32,197 nucleotides of DNA from RGIG7332 sp045589235 (lineage in GTDB: Bacteria; Bacillota; Clostridia; Oscillospirales; JAAYXM01): the NCBI GenBank assembly GCA_045589235.1, contig JAZNOR010000050.1:1-32197 (forward strand), in the 5' to 3' direction. Both the position numbers and the translations under genes were made by a program. This document shows positions 7,784-15,273 of this stretch, in pieces; positions within the stretch are counted from its first letter, which is position 1; the number at the start of each line of letters is the position of its first letter. A model generated the notes under the pieces. It had not been told where the DNA came from, did not search any database, and worked only from the letters and a program-made list of their open reading frames with translations.

Positions 7784-9844
7784 ATGCACGCGGAACTTAA
7801 AAAGAATGTCAGATTTTTAAAAGGAATAGGTGAAGAGCGCGCAAAAAAGCTTTCAAAGCTTAATATTTACACGCTTTTTGATTTAATTTCATACTTTCCG
7901 CGCGATTATGAGGACAGAACAAGTGTGAAAACCATTTCAGAACTCGTTCCCGGTGAAAGTGCTTGCGTTAAGGCGATTGTTGCAATCGAGCCGAGAAATC
8001 GAAATATCAGACGCGGTCTTGATATAACAAAACTGCGAATAGTTGATGAAACGGGCGGTATCGAAGTAACCTTTTTCAATCAAAAATTTTCTGCAACCGC
8101 TCTGCAAGCAGGCGAGGAATATGTTTTTTACGGAAAAGCGTCTCTTGATGAAAAAAGGCGCCTTATTTTAAATAACCCCGAATATGAAAAAGTGGGAGAG
8201 ACGCTTAAAACGGGGCGCATTGTGCCTGTTTATCCATTGACATCAGGCATTTCGCGCAATATGCTCTCAGCACATATACGCTCAGCACTTAGCATCGGTT
8301 TGAATTTACTAATTGACCCGATTCCTGAACAATACCGAGAAAAATTTAAGCTTGCACATCAGGTTTTTTCATACAGAAATATACACTACCCCGAGAATGC
8401 AGCTCTACTTCATGCGGCACAAAGAAGGCTTGTATTTGAAGAACTTCTCGTTTTTGCATTAGGTCTTGGACTTTTAAAGAACCGTCGCACACCGCTTCGC
8501 GGATATGCGATGAAAAATATAAATATAGATGAGTTTTATAATACACTTCCGTTTAAGCTTACGGGAGCGCAATGTCGCGCAATTGATGAAGCGATAGGCG
8601 ATATGTGTAAAGAAAACCCGATGAATCGTCTAGTTCAAGGTGATGTCGGCTCGGGTAAAACAATGGTCGCGGCAGCGTGCGCTTATTTTGCGATAAAAAA
8701 CGGACATCAAGCAGCACTTATGGTGCCGACTGAGATTCTGGCAGAACAGCATTTTAAAACTCTTTCAGTTTTATTGGAAAAACTGAATGTAAAATGCGAA
8801 TTGCTTGTCGGCAGTGTAACTGCCGCGCGCAAAAGAAAAATTAAAGAACAGTTAAAGTGCGGTGAAATAGATTTAATTATCGGAACGCACGCGCTTATAA
8901 GTGAAGACGTTGAGTTTTATAATTTAGGTCTTGTAATAACAGATGAGCAGCATCGTTTCGGTGTCGGTCAGCGCTCAGCACTTACTGCAAAGGGCAAGAA
9001 TCCGCATCTTTTAGTTATGTCCGCAACGCCGATTCCGAGAACACTTGCGCTTATTTTATATGGCGACCTTGATGTTTCAATTATTGATGAATTACCGCCC
9101 GGAAGAAAAGAAATTAAAACGGTTGCTGTGCGGGATGACAAGAGGGCACGTGCATACAGCTTTATGGCGGGTGAGCTTGTGCAGGGACGGCAGATTTATT
9201 TTGTTTGTCCTCTGGTTGAAGAAAACGATGCACTTGAACTTAAATCAGTTGAGGAATACGCAAATCGTTTGGGTAAAGAGGTATTTCCGCAGTATCGCGT
9301 TGCTTTCTTGCACGGTAAGATGAAAGCGCGCGAAAAAGAGGCAATAATGCGCGAGTTTTCAAACGGAGATATTCAAATTCTCGTTTCAACAACGGTAATT
9401 GAAGTTGGTGTGAATGTGCCTAATGCAACAGTTATGGCGGTTGAAAATGCAGAGAGATTTGGCCTTTCACAGCTGCATCAGTTGCGCGGTCGCGTTGGGC
9501 GCGGAGAACATCAGTCATATTGTGTTTTGTTTTCCGATGCAGATGGCGAGATTGCAAGGGCGCGAATGGCAGTGCTTTGCAAAACAAACGACGGCTTTAA
9601 AATATCTGAAGAGGACTTAAAGCTTCGCGGCCCCGGTGATTTCTTCGGAACAAAGCAGCACGGCGTGCCGGATTTAAAGGTTGCAGACCTTGCACGCGAT
9701 ATAAAGATGTTAAAAGACGCGCAGGAAACTGCGGCGGAGATATTAAATTATGACCGCGCACTTAAAAAGGAAGAGCATAAAGAGCTTGCAGAGCGCGTTG
9801 CGCAACTGTTTGCGCGTGAAGAATACGGCGATATATTTAATTAA
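7784..9844 (+). CDS. recG: ATP-dependent DNA helicase RecG
   Basis: Double-stranded DNA translocase that regresses stalled replication forks and processes Holliday-type branches. The 686-residue length is standard. The N-terminal wedge contains the OB fold (about 60-150). Helicase motif I is GDVGSGKT (286-293), motif II is DEQH (387-390) followed by RFGVGQR, motif III is SATPIPRT, and the C-terminal RecA lobe carries QLHQLRGRVGRG and the TRG-type tail with KLRGPGDFFGT. The ATG at 7784 follows GGAGGTGG (7771-7778); an in-frame GTG at 7775 lies inside that site and is rejected. recG ending this operon mirrors the Bacillus yloU-yloV-sda-recG order without the serine dehydratase genes. Confidence 0.97.
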   Translation: MHAELKKNVRFLKGIGEERAKKLSKLNIYTLFDLISYFPRDYEDRTSVKTISELVPGESACVKAIVAIEPRNRNIRRGLDITKLRIVDETGGIEVTFFNQKFSATALQAGEEYVFYGKASLDEKRRLILNNPEYEKVGETLKTGRIVPVYPLTSGISRNMLSAHIRSALSIGLNLLIDPIPEQYREKFKLAHQVFSYRNIHYPENAALLHAAQRRLVFEELLVFALGLGLLKNRRTPLRGYAMKNINIDEFYNTLPFKLTGAQCRAIDEAIGDMCKENPMNRLVQGDVGSGKTMVAAACAYFAIKNGHQAALMVPTEILAEQHFKTLSVLLEKLNVKCELLVGSVTAARKRKIKEQLKCGEIDLIIGTHALISEDVEFYNLGLVITDEQHRFGVGQRSALTAKGKNPHLLVMSATPIPRTLALILYGDLDVSIIDELPPGRKEIKTVAVRDDKRARAYSFMAGELVQGRQIYFVCPLVEENDALELKSVEEYANRLGKEVFPQYRVAFLHGKMKAREKEAIMREFSNGDIQILVSTTVIEVGVNVPNATVMAVENAERFGLSQLHQLRGRVGRGEHQSYCVLFSDADGEIARARMAVLCKTNDGFKISEEDLKLRGPGDFFGTKQHGVPDLKVADLARDIKMLKDAQETAAEILNYDRALKKEEHKELAERVAQLFAREEYGDIFN

Positions 9845-9873
9845 AAAGGCTAAACGATTTCGTTTAGCCTTTT
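9844..9873. terminator. Two-way terminator between recG and the AraC-type gene
   Basis: A perfect 13-bp stem AAAAGGCTAAACG (9844-9856) with CGTTTAGCCTTTT (9861-9873) around an ATTT loop. A-tracts and T-tracts flank both sides, so it can end the convergent recG and AraC-type transcripts. It begins at the last base of recG and contains the stop codon of the minus-strand gene (9864-9866) within the stem. Confidence 0.88.
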
Positions 9874-10646
9874 GACTTTGAAGGGGGTATTCCAAACATT
9901 TTTTTGTACTGCTTATAAAACCCGGAATAATCCTGAAAGCCGCATTCCATAGCCGCTTGTGTTGCGTTAACGGAATTTTTAATCTTTTTGTTCGCGAGAA
10001 TCAAACGCTTTTCCAGAATGTATTTATGGATGGGAATATGCAAATCTTTTTTAAAAATATGAGCAAGGTGTGATTCAGATATGTGTAGTTCACTTGCAAT
10101 AGTTTTAACGCTTAAAGGGTTATTTATATTTTGCGCGATGTAGTCAACAATCGATTTCGTTATCGGGTTAATATTGGCTTCCAACGAATTATTGTCTTGT
10201 GTTTTGATATAGACAAGTATCTGCGCAAACAGAGATTTTAAAAGAATTTTCTTTTCAATCGTTTCCAAGGAAAAGTCAACAAGTCTTTTAAGCTCTAAGA
10301 AAAGATTGTTTACCGTTTCATCGCGTATTAAGGATATTCCACTCATTTTTTTCTCTATAATTTCATCAAGCTCGGAAACATTTTCAAAATTAAACACACA
10401 TCTGCAATAGTCTTTTTCATCACCCGACACAACAAAGCAGTGAAAGGTTTCTTTTGGTATAATAACAATTGTAAACGGGAGAAGTTTTTCTGTTCCCGAT
10501 TCTGATATAAAGCTTGCATTACCGCCCATAAAAAGAAAAATTTCGTGATAAGGGTGTATTTCATTGCCGATTATATCGCGCATACCTTTGGCGTATTTAA
10601 ATTTAATTTCATCTGTTTTTATGATTTTGGCAAATTCATCGTTCAT
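9864..10646 (-). CDS. AraC-family transcriptional regulator
   Basis: A 260-residue one-component regulator. The N-terminal half looks like an AraC-type cupin sensor domain: it contains HPYHE (31-35) and a LLPFTIVIIPKETFH strand pattern typical of sugar-sensing members. The C-terminal 100 residues hold two helix-turn-helix units (about 179-200, NPLSVKTIASELHIS, and about 228-250, NATQAAMECGFQDYSGFYKQYKK), with the GF-x-D-x-S-x-F-x-x-x-Y/F-K-K family signature. It starts at ATG 10646, with AAGGGTGA (10651-10658) ahead. It is divergent from the kinase-aldolase fusion with a 109-nt gap, so it most likely controls that gene and itself. The inducer is unknown; the linked enzyme suggests a sugar or sugar acid. 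Confidence 0.92.
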   Translation of the reverse strand: MNDEFAKIIKTDEIKFKYAKGMRDIIGNEIHPYHEIFLFMGGNASFISESGTEKLLPFTIVIIPKETFHCFVVSGDEKDYCRCVFNFENVSELDEIIEKKMSGISLIRDETVNNLFLELKRLVDFSLETIEKKILLKSLFAQILVYIKTQDNNSLEANINPITKSIVDYIAQNINNPLSVKTIASELHISESHLAHIFKKDLHIPIHKYILEKRLILANKKIKNSVNATQAAMECGFQDYSGFYKQYKKMFGIPPSKSKG

Positions 10647-10661
10647 ACAATCACCCTTTTA

Positions 10662-10689
10662 ATTATAACATAAAAAGCAGAAAAATCAA
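10662..10689 (-). promoter_or_regulatory. Candidate promoter of the AraC-type gene
   Basis: On the minus strand, TTGATT (10689-10684) and TATAAT (10667-10662) are separated by 16 nt. The -10 box is preceded by TGT, giving an extended -10 TGTTATAAT. It lies about 15 nt from the start codon. Confidence 0.65.
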
Positions 10690-10710
10690 TAATTTGCGCA
10701 GTAAAGGCAA

Positions 10711-10738
10711 TTTACATTGAAAAAATATGTGTTATATT
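10711..10738 (+). promoter_or_regulatory. Candidate promoter of the kinase-aldolase gene
   Basis: TTTACA (10711-10716) and TATATT (10733-10738) are separated by 16 nt, with TGT before the -10 box. Transcription would start close to 10745, leaving a leader of only about ten bases that overlaps the AGGGTGA ribosome site. The two divergent -35 boxes are 21 nt apart, and the sequence between them (AATTTGC at 10691, AATTTAC at 10709, an 18-nt offset) is a possible AraC-type operator. Confidence 0.55.
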
Positions 10739-10755
10739 AGAATAGGGTGATATGT

Positions 10756-12459
10756 TTGAACTGTTTACTTGTAGATGTGGGGAGTACGTTTATAAAATAC
10801 GGTGTTTATGATTATAAAAATATTTTAGCATATGATGCTATCCCGTTCCCTGAGCCTAAGATTAAAGGAGAAACAGAATTTTTAATTCCTGCTGAAAAAA
10901 TCACAGAGAAAATTTTGCAGATTTTTTCAAAAACAAAAGATTTTAATTGCAAAAGAGCGTTTTTCAGCGTGCAGATGCACGGATATGTGCTGAAAAACGA
11001 TGATATGTACGTTTCCTGGAGAGATAAAAGCGGTGATATTACCGATTGCAGATTTAAAGATATTGATTTTAATAAAATGGGAACATCTTTAAAAAATAAT
11101 TTACCGATGGTAAAGCTTGCTTTTAAAAAACATAAAGATGAATTTTTTACATTAGGTTCTTATATAAGTTGGTGTCTTACAGGGGAAAATGCCACACATA
11201 TAACGGATGCCTGCGCCTCGGGCTTTTATTATGCGGATTCGGGAAAGGTTAATGAATGGTCAGATAAGCTCATTATGCCCGAGGTGTATAAAGAAGTTAC
11301 CGCGATTGGCACGTATGAGGGAACTGCAATATACACGCCGATGGGCGACCATCAGGTGAGCTTTTTGGGAAGCGGTGCAGGTGAGGATAAATATCTCGTA
11401 AATATTGGCACGGCAACACAAATTTCTTGTACTTATAATGAAAGCTACAGCGCCGGAGAATATGAAAGGCGCCCGTTTTTTGATTATAGGCGGCTATATA
11501 CGGTCAGCGGCTTGGTTGGTGGCGATAAAATTTATTGCGGCGAGGGCAAGGAAGAATTGTGCGCGCAAATATTTGATGCAATAGCAAAATTACCGCCTAA
11601 AGGTGAGGTTTTACTCGGCGGTGGCGGAGCTGAACAGGTGTATTCTTTTTTAAGCAACGAGCTTGCAAAAAACAATTTAAAATGCAATCTCATAGAAAGT
11701 AATATAGGAATGGAAGGGTTAAAAATGATAGCAGAAAAAAACAGGGTAAAAGCGGGAACGATGCTTTCTGAAATAAGCTTTTGCAATTTCCCGATAATTG
11801 CTAAAAACAGCGGGCTCGATTTTATAATCATTGATAACGAACACGGCTATTTTGACTATTCGGATATTGCAAAGCTGATTGTTTGTGCAAAATTAGTCGA
11901 GCTTGAAACGATTGTGAGAATTGGCGATGCCACACGCGCACATATCACAAAGCTTGCGGATATGGGTGTCAGTGGATTCTTACTGCCTATGACAAATGCT
12001 GCCGAAGATATTAAAGAAGTTGTAAAATATGCAAAATATCCGCCGATTGGCAAACGCGGAGTATCAACAACCCGTGCGCATACGCTGTATAATCCGCCGT
12101 CACTTTGCGAATATATGGAATCAGCAAATGAAAAAATGAAGATATACGCGCAGATTGAAACGAAAAGCGGTGTGGAAAACATAGATGAAATATTAGCAGT
12201 AGAGGGCGTTTACGGAATATTTATCGGCCCGAATGACTTATCGGTTGATTTAAATTGTATTTCTGATAAAGCCGTTCTTAAAAAAGCAATAGAAAAAATT
12301 GCGAAAGCTGCAAATAAAGCAGGAAAACCGTTTGGTATCATAACAGGAAATCGCGAGCTTATTGAGCTTTCGATGAAAAACAACGTTAGTATGGTGAGCA
12401 AGGGAAGCGAATTAAATATGCTGATAGACGGCTGCAAAAAAATAAGAAAAGAGCTTTAA
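10756..12459 (+). CDS. Fused FGGY-type carbohydrate kinase and HpcH/HpaI-type aldolase
   Basis: A 567-residue two-domain enzyme. Residues 1 to about 325 resemble an FGGY sugar kinase: phosphate-1-like VDVGST (6-11), QMHG (73-76), GDHQ with candidate catalytic base D198, nucleotide-binding NIGTATQ (216-222) and glycines at 288-291. Residues from about 324 match HpcH/HpaI class II pyruvate aldolases: NEHG (H363), VRIGD (R388), QIET (E468) and GPNDLS (D494). Their spacing equals that of H45, R70, E149 and D175 of E. coli HpaI within one residue, so both metal ligands and the catalytic arginine appear intact. TTG 10756 follows AGGGTGA (10744-10750); an in-frame GTG at 10747 is the alternative. 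No frameshift is visible. A phosphorylate-then-cleave route for a sugar-derived ketose or keto acid is inference; no substrate can be assigned. Confidence 0.85.
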   Translation: MNCLLVDVGSTFIKYGVYDYKNILAYDAIPFPEPKIKGETEFLIPAEKITEKILQIFSKTKDFNCKRAFFSVQMHGYVLKNDDMYVSWRDKSGDITDCRFKDIDFNKMGTSLKNNLPMVKLAFKKHKDEFFTLGSYISWCLTGENATHITDACASGFYYADSGKVNEWSDKLIMPEVYKEVTAIGTYEGTAIYTPMGDHQVSFLGSGAGEDKYLVNIGTATQISCTYNESYSAGEYERRPFFDYRRLYTVSGLVGGDKIYCGEGKEELCAQIFDAIAKLPPKGEVLLGGGGAEQVYSFLSNELAKNNLKCNLIESNIGMEGLKMIAEKNRVKAGTMLSEISFCNFPIIAKNSGLDFIIIDNEHGYFDYSDIAKLIVCAKLVELETIVRIGDATRAHITKLADMGVSGFLLPMTNAAEDIKEVVKYAKYPPIGKRGVSTTRAHTLYNPPSLCEYMESANEKMKIYAQIETKSGVENIDEILAVEGVYGIFIGPNDLSVDLNCISDKAVLKKAIEKIAKAANKAGKPFGIITGNRELIELSMKNNVSMVSKGSELNMLIDGCKKIRKEL

Positions 12460-12489
12460 AAAAGCGGATGCTTATGCATCCGCTTTTTT
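12458..12489. terminator. Two-way terminator between kinase-aldolase gene and cysE
   Basis: A perfect 14-bp stem AAAAAAGCGGATGC (12458-12471) with GCATCCGCTTTTTT (12476-12489), loop TTAT. T-tracts form on both strands, so it serves the plus-strand fusion gene and the minus-strand secA-to-cysE run. Confidence 0.9.
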
Positions 12490-13123
12490 ATTCGTTTTCT
12501 AATTCTTTTATTCGTTTTTCCATACGTTCCATTTGAATGCGCATAGCGCAAAGCTCCTGCGCAATCGGGTCGGGAATATGAACCTGGTCCAAATCTGAGC
12601 ACGCAGTTTTAACGCCGCCACGCTTTACAACACGTGCAGGAACACCGACTGCTGTGCAGTTTTCGGGAATTGCCTCGAGCACTACGGCGTTTGCTGCAAT
12701 TTTTACATTATCGCCGACTTTGAACGGACCGAGAACTCTGGCGCCTGAGCCGACCATGACATTATTACCGAGTGTCGGATGACGCTTGCCGGTGTCCTTA
12801 CCTGTACCGCCGAGGGTAACGCCCTGATAAATCGTGCAGTTATCGCCGATTTCAGTTGTTTCACCGATGACAACGCCAGAGCCGTGGTCGATAAAAAGTC
12901 CTCTTCCGATTTTTGCACCCGGGTGTATCTCAACGCCTGTAAAGAAACGGTTTAATTGTGAAACAAGTCGCGCAAGAAAAAGAAGCTTGTGCTTATGCAA
13001 AAAGTGAGCAAAACGATGCCAGATAAGTGCGTGAACTCCGGAATACAGGAAAAAGATTTCAAATGTTGAACGAGCCGCAGGGTCACGCTCTTTAATTGCT
13101 TGCAAATCGTCTCTGAGTGACAT
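12488..13123 (-). CDS. cysE: Serine O-acetyltransferase
   Basis: Transfers acetyl from acetyl-CoA to L-serine, the first committed step of cysteine synthesis. The 211-residue protein has the SAT N-terminal helical domain (about 1-60), then left-handed beta-helix hexapeptide repeats. Active-site residues are visible: D79-H80 in FIDHGSG and H115 in GKRHPTLG, with the GVTLGGTG loop between them. The last 15 residues are a charged helix (MERMEKRIKELENE), not the usual short tail that docks into O-acetylserine sulfhydrylase. It starts four bases after mnmA and ends the operon at a strong terminator. Pairing with mnmA links cysteine supply to tRNA thiolation, since MnmA sulfur comes from cysteine; that link is inference. 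Confidence 0.96.
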   Translation of the reverse strand: MSLRDDLQAIKERDPAARSTFEIFFLYSGVHALIWHRFAHFLHKHKLLFLARLVSQLNRFFTGVEIHPGAKIGRGLFIDHGSGVVIGETTEIGDNCTIYQGVTLGGTGKDTGKRHPTLGNNVMVGSGARVLGPFKVGDNVKIAANAVVLEAIPENCTAVGVPARVVKRGGVKTACSDLDQVHIPDPIAQELCAMRIQMERMEKRIKELENE

Positions 13124-13127
13124 AAAC

Positions 13128-14156
13128 TTACCTCGCTTTCATAATACCGCCGCCGAGCACGCGCCCGTTTTGGTATAATACTACCGACTGGCCGGGGGCT
13201 GCTGCACGTTGCGGAGTGTCAAATAAAACCTGCATAGAATCGCCTGAAATTTTAACGGTTGCAGGGGAAGCCGTTCCATTGTAACGGATTTTTGCATCGC
13301 ATCTAAATGTGTCGGGAAGCGGCTTTTCGCTTATAAAAGTTAAATCTTCGGCATAAACTTCACTCGCATTCTGAACACCGTCCGTTCCCAGAATTACCGA
13401 ATTTGTTTCTGTATCAAGACGGGCAACATATAACCTTTCGCTATATGCTATGTTTAGTCCTCGTCGCTGACCGACTGTGTAGTGAATAAGGCCTTTGTGC
13501 TTGCCTAAAATTTCACCGTCAGGTCCGATAAAATTACCCGGTGCACTTTTGCCTATTGCACGCTCAATAAAGCCTGCATAGTCATTGTCAGGAATAAAAC
13601 AAATTTCCTGACTGTCTTTTTTATTTGAAACCGAAAGCCCAATGCTTTCGGCAATTTGGCGTACTTTGGTTTTTGGCAAACTTCCAAGTGGGAAACGTGC
13701 CTTTTCAAGCTGATTCTGTGTTAAACGGTATAGCGCATAGGTCTGGTCTTTTTCAGAAAATTCGGCAGGGGCGAGAAAATATTCTTCCCCGTCAAATCCG
13801 CGAGAAACATAGTGACCGGTAGCGAGTACATCACATCCAAACTCATCACACAAGTCAAGCATTGTGCCAAATTTAATGTGGTAATTGCACCACACACAGG
13901 GATTTGGAGTGCGCGCATTTTGGTATTCACCAATAAAATTATCTATAACGCAACGTTTAAAAATATCACGTTTATCCGCAATGTAGTGCGGAATGCCGAG
14001 TGTTTTACACACGCTTTTAGCATCATTAATTGAGGATGAGCAATCTCCGTGAAGAGCGAGTGTAACGCCGATGACATCAAATTCTTCGCGCAGAAGGTAC
14101 GCCGCAACACTACTGTCGACGCCGCCACTCATACCAACAAGAATTTTTTTCTTCAC
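13128..14156 (-). CDS. mnmA: tRNA-specific 2-thiouridylase MnmA
   Basis: Adenylates and thiolates U34 of tRNAs for Lys, Glu and Gln using sulfur relayed from a cysteine desulfurase. The 342-residue protein shows the PP-loop GMSGGVDSS (8-16), the first catalytic cysteine C90 in NPCVWCN with an extra C87 seen in some other bacterial members, and the second, C186, in SQEICFIPD. The GQRRGL motif and C-terminal beta-barrel follow. The start is GTG 14156, with GGAGGCGA (about 14161-14168) ahead and 19 nt after the peptidase gene. No cysteine desulfurase gene is in the window. Confidence 0.96.
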   Translation of the reverse strand: MKKKILVGMSGGVDSSVAAYLLREEFDVIGVTLALHGDCSSSINDAKSVCKTLGIPHYIADKRDIFKRCVIDNFIGEYQNARTPNPCVWCNYHIKFGTMLDLCDEFGCDVLATGHYVSRGFDGEEYFLAPAEFSEKDQTYALYRLTQNQLEKARFPLGSLPKTKVRQIAESIGLSVSNKKDSQEICFIPDNDYAGFIERAIGKSAPGNFIGPDGEILGKHKGLIHYTVGQRRGLNIAYSERLYVARLDTETNSVILGTDGVQNASEVYAEDLTFISEKPLPDTFRCDAKIRYNGTASPATVKISGDSMQVLFDTPQRAAAPGQSVVLYQNGRVLGGGIMKAR

Positions 14157-14175
14157 GTAATCGCCTCCTTTTTAT

Positions 14176-15273
14176 TTAAATTATAATATTGTGCGGTGCG
14201 CCGGTCAATCTCTCAAAGCCGGTTTCTGTAACTAAAACCGTGTCCTCAGTGCGGACACCGCCGAGATTTGGTATGTAAAGTCCGGGCTCAATTGTTATAA
14301 CCATACCGGGTTTTAATATTGTTTCACTTAATTTTGAAACTGTAGGAGCTTCGTGAATTTCAAGTCCGACGCCATGTCCTAAGCTGTGGCAGATATATTC
14401 TGAAAGACCTGCCTCTTCAAAGAGCTTTCTTGATAACAAATCAAGCTCTTTTGCCGAAATATCGGGTTTTACCGCATTTACGCATTTATCCTGCACAGCT
14501 AAAACCGTGTTGAAAATATGAATTAATTTATCCTCCGGTGTGCCAATCATAATCGTGCGCGTTATGTCTGACATATATCCGCCAAAGCACGCGCCAAAAT
14601 CAAGTGTTAAAAGCTCGTTTCCCCCAATTTTCTTATCAGTCGGTGCACCGTGCGGCAAAGATGAGCGCACGCCTGATGCGGCAATCGTTTCAAACGCGGG
14701 ATGCTCGGAGCCCAAAAGCGCCATATAATATTCAAGGCGTGCAGCAATTTCGCGCTCGGTCATTCCAACTTTAATTTCGGGTAAAAGCTTTAAAAATGCT
14801 TTGTCTGAAATTTCCACCGCGCGGCGTATTAAAGCTATCTCTTCTTCGTCCTTTACTGCGCGAAGATCGACAGCAAATGACGGTACGGGAACCCAAGAAA
14901 TTTCGGGATTTTTTGTTCTCAGGGCAGATGCAGAAAAATCGCTTAAATTTTCCGTTTCGTAATTTACTTTGCGAATGTTTTTGCCTGCAAGTATTTCGCA
15001 AATAAACGAATTTAACGAACCTTTTTGCAGAAGAATCTCAAATTCCGGTGCTTGTAATTCTGCCTGCTCGGTGTATCTTCCGTCAGTTAATAGTAGTGCA
15101 TCAGCGCTTGTTATTATAAGTGCACAATTGCTGCCTGAAAAGCCGGAAAAATAGCGATAATTTTCATAAGAAGTTATGAGGTAGCATTCGTCAGATTGTA
15201 GGCTCGTCTGAAGGGAGAGGAGTCGTTTCTTCTTGTGGCTTTGATTCTTCGTCTGACTCTGTGGGTTCTTCAT
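14176..15273 (-). CDS. M24 family Xaa-Pro aminopeptidase/dipeptidase
   Basis: Cytosolic metallopeptidase predicted to remove the residue before proline. The 365-residue protein has a creatinase-like N-terminal domain (about 15-135, ITSYENYRYFSGFSGS) and the pita-bread catalytic fold with all five metal ligands: D225 (LDFGA), D236 (MSDITRT), H300 (SLGHGVGLEIHE), E329 (TIEPGLY) and E343 (VRTEDTV). The start at 15273 lies inside the preceding gene, an 83-nt out-of-frame overlap. It is supported by AAAAGGAGA (15290-15282) nine bases ahead, and no other start codon exists before the conserved N-terminal domain. The first 14 residues (NPQSQTKNQSHKKK) are low complexity, the mirror of the acidic tail encoded in the other frame. 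Confidence 0.93.
   Translation of the reverse strand: MKNPQSQTKNQSHKKKRLLSLQTSLQSDECYLITSYENYRYFSGFSGSNCALIITSADALLLTDGRYTEQAELQAPEFEILLQKGSLNSFICEILAGKNIRKVNYETENLSDFSASALRTKNPEISWVPVPSFAVDLRAVKDEEEIALIRRAVEISDKAFLKLLPEIKVGMTEREIAARLEYYMALLGSEHPAFETIAASGVRSSLPHGAPTDKKIGGNELLTLDFGACFGGYMSDITRTIMIGTPEDKLIHIFNTVLAVQDKCVNAVKPDISAKELDLLSRKLFEEAGLSEYICHSLGHGVGLEIHEAPTVSKLSETILKPGMVITIEPGLYIPNLGGVRTEDTVLVTETGFERLTGAPHNIII

Noticed and set aside
8346..8546. Small antisense frames inside recG and other genes
   Set aside because: All lie opposite conserved coding sequence and have no ribosome sites; they are shadows of real genes.
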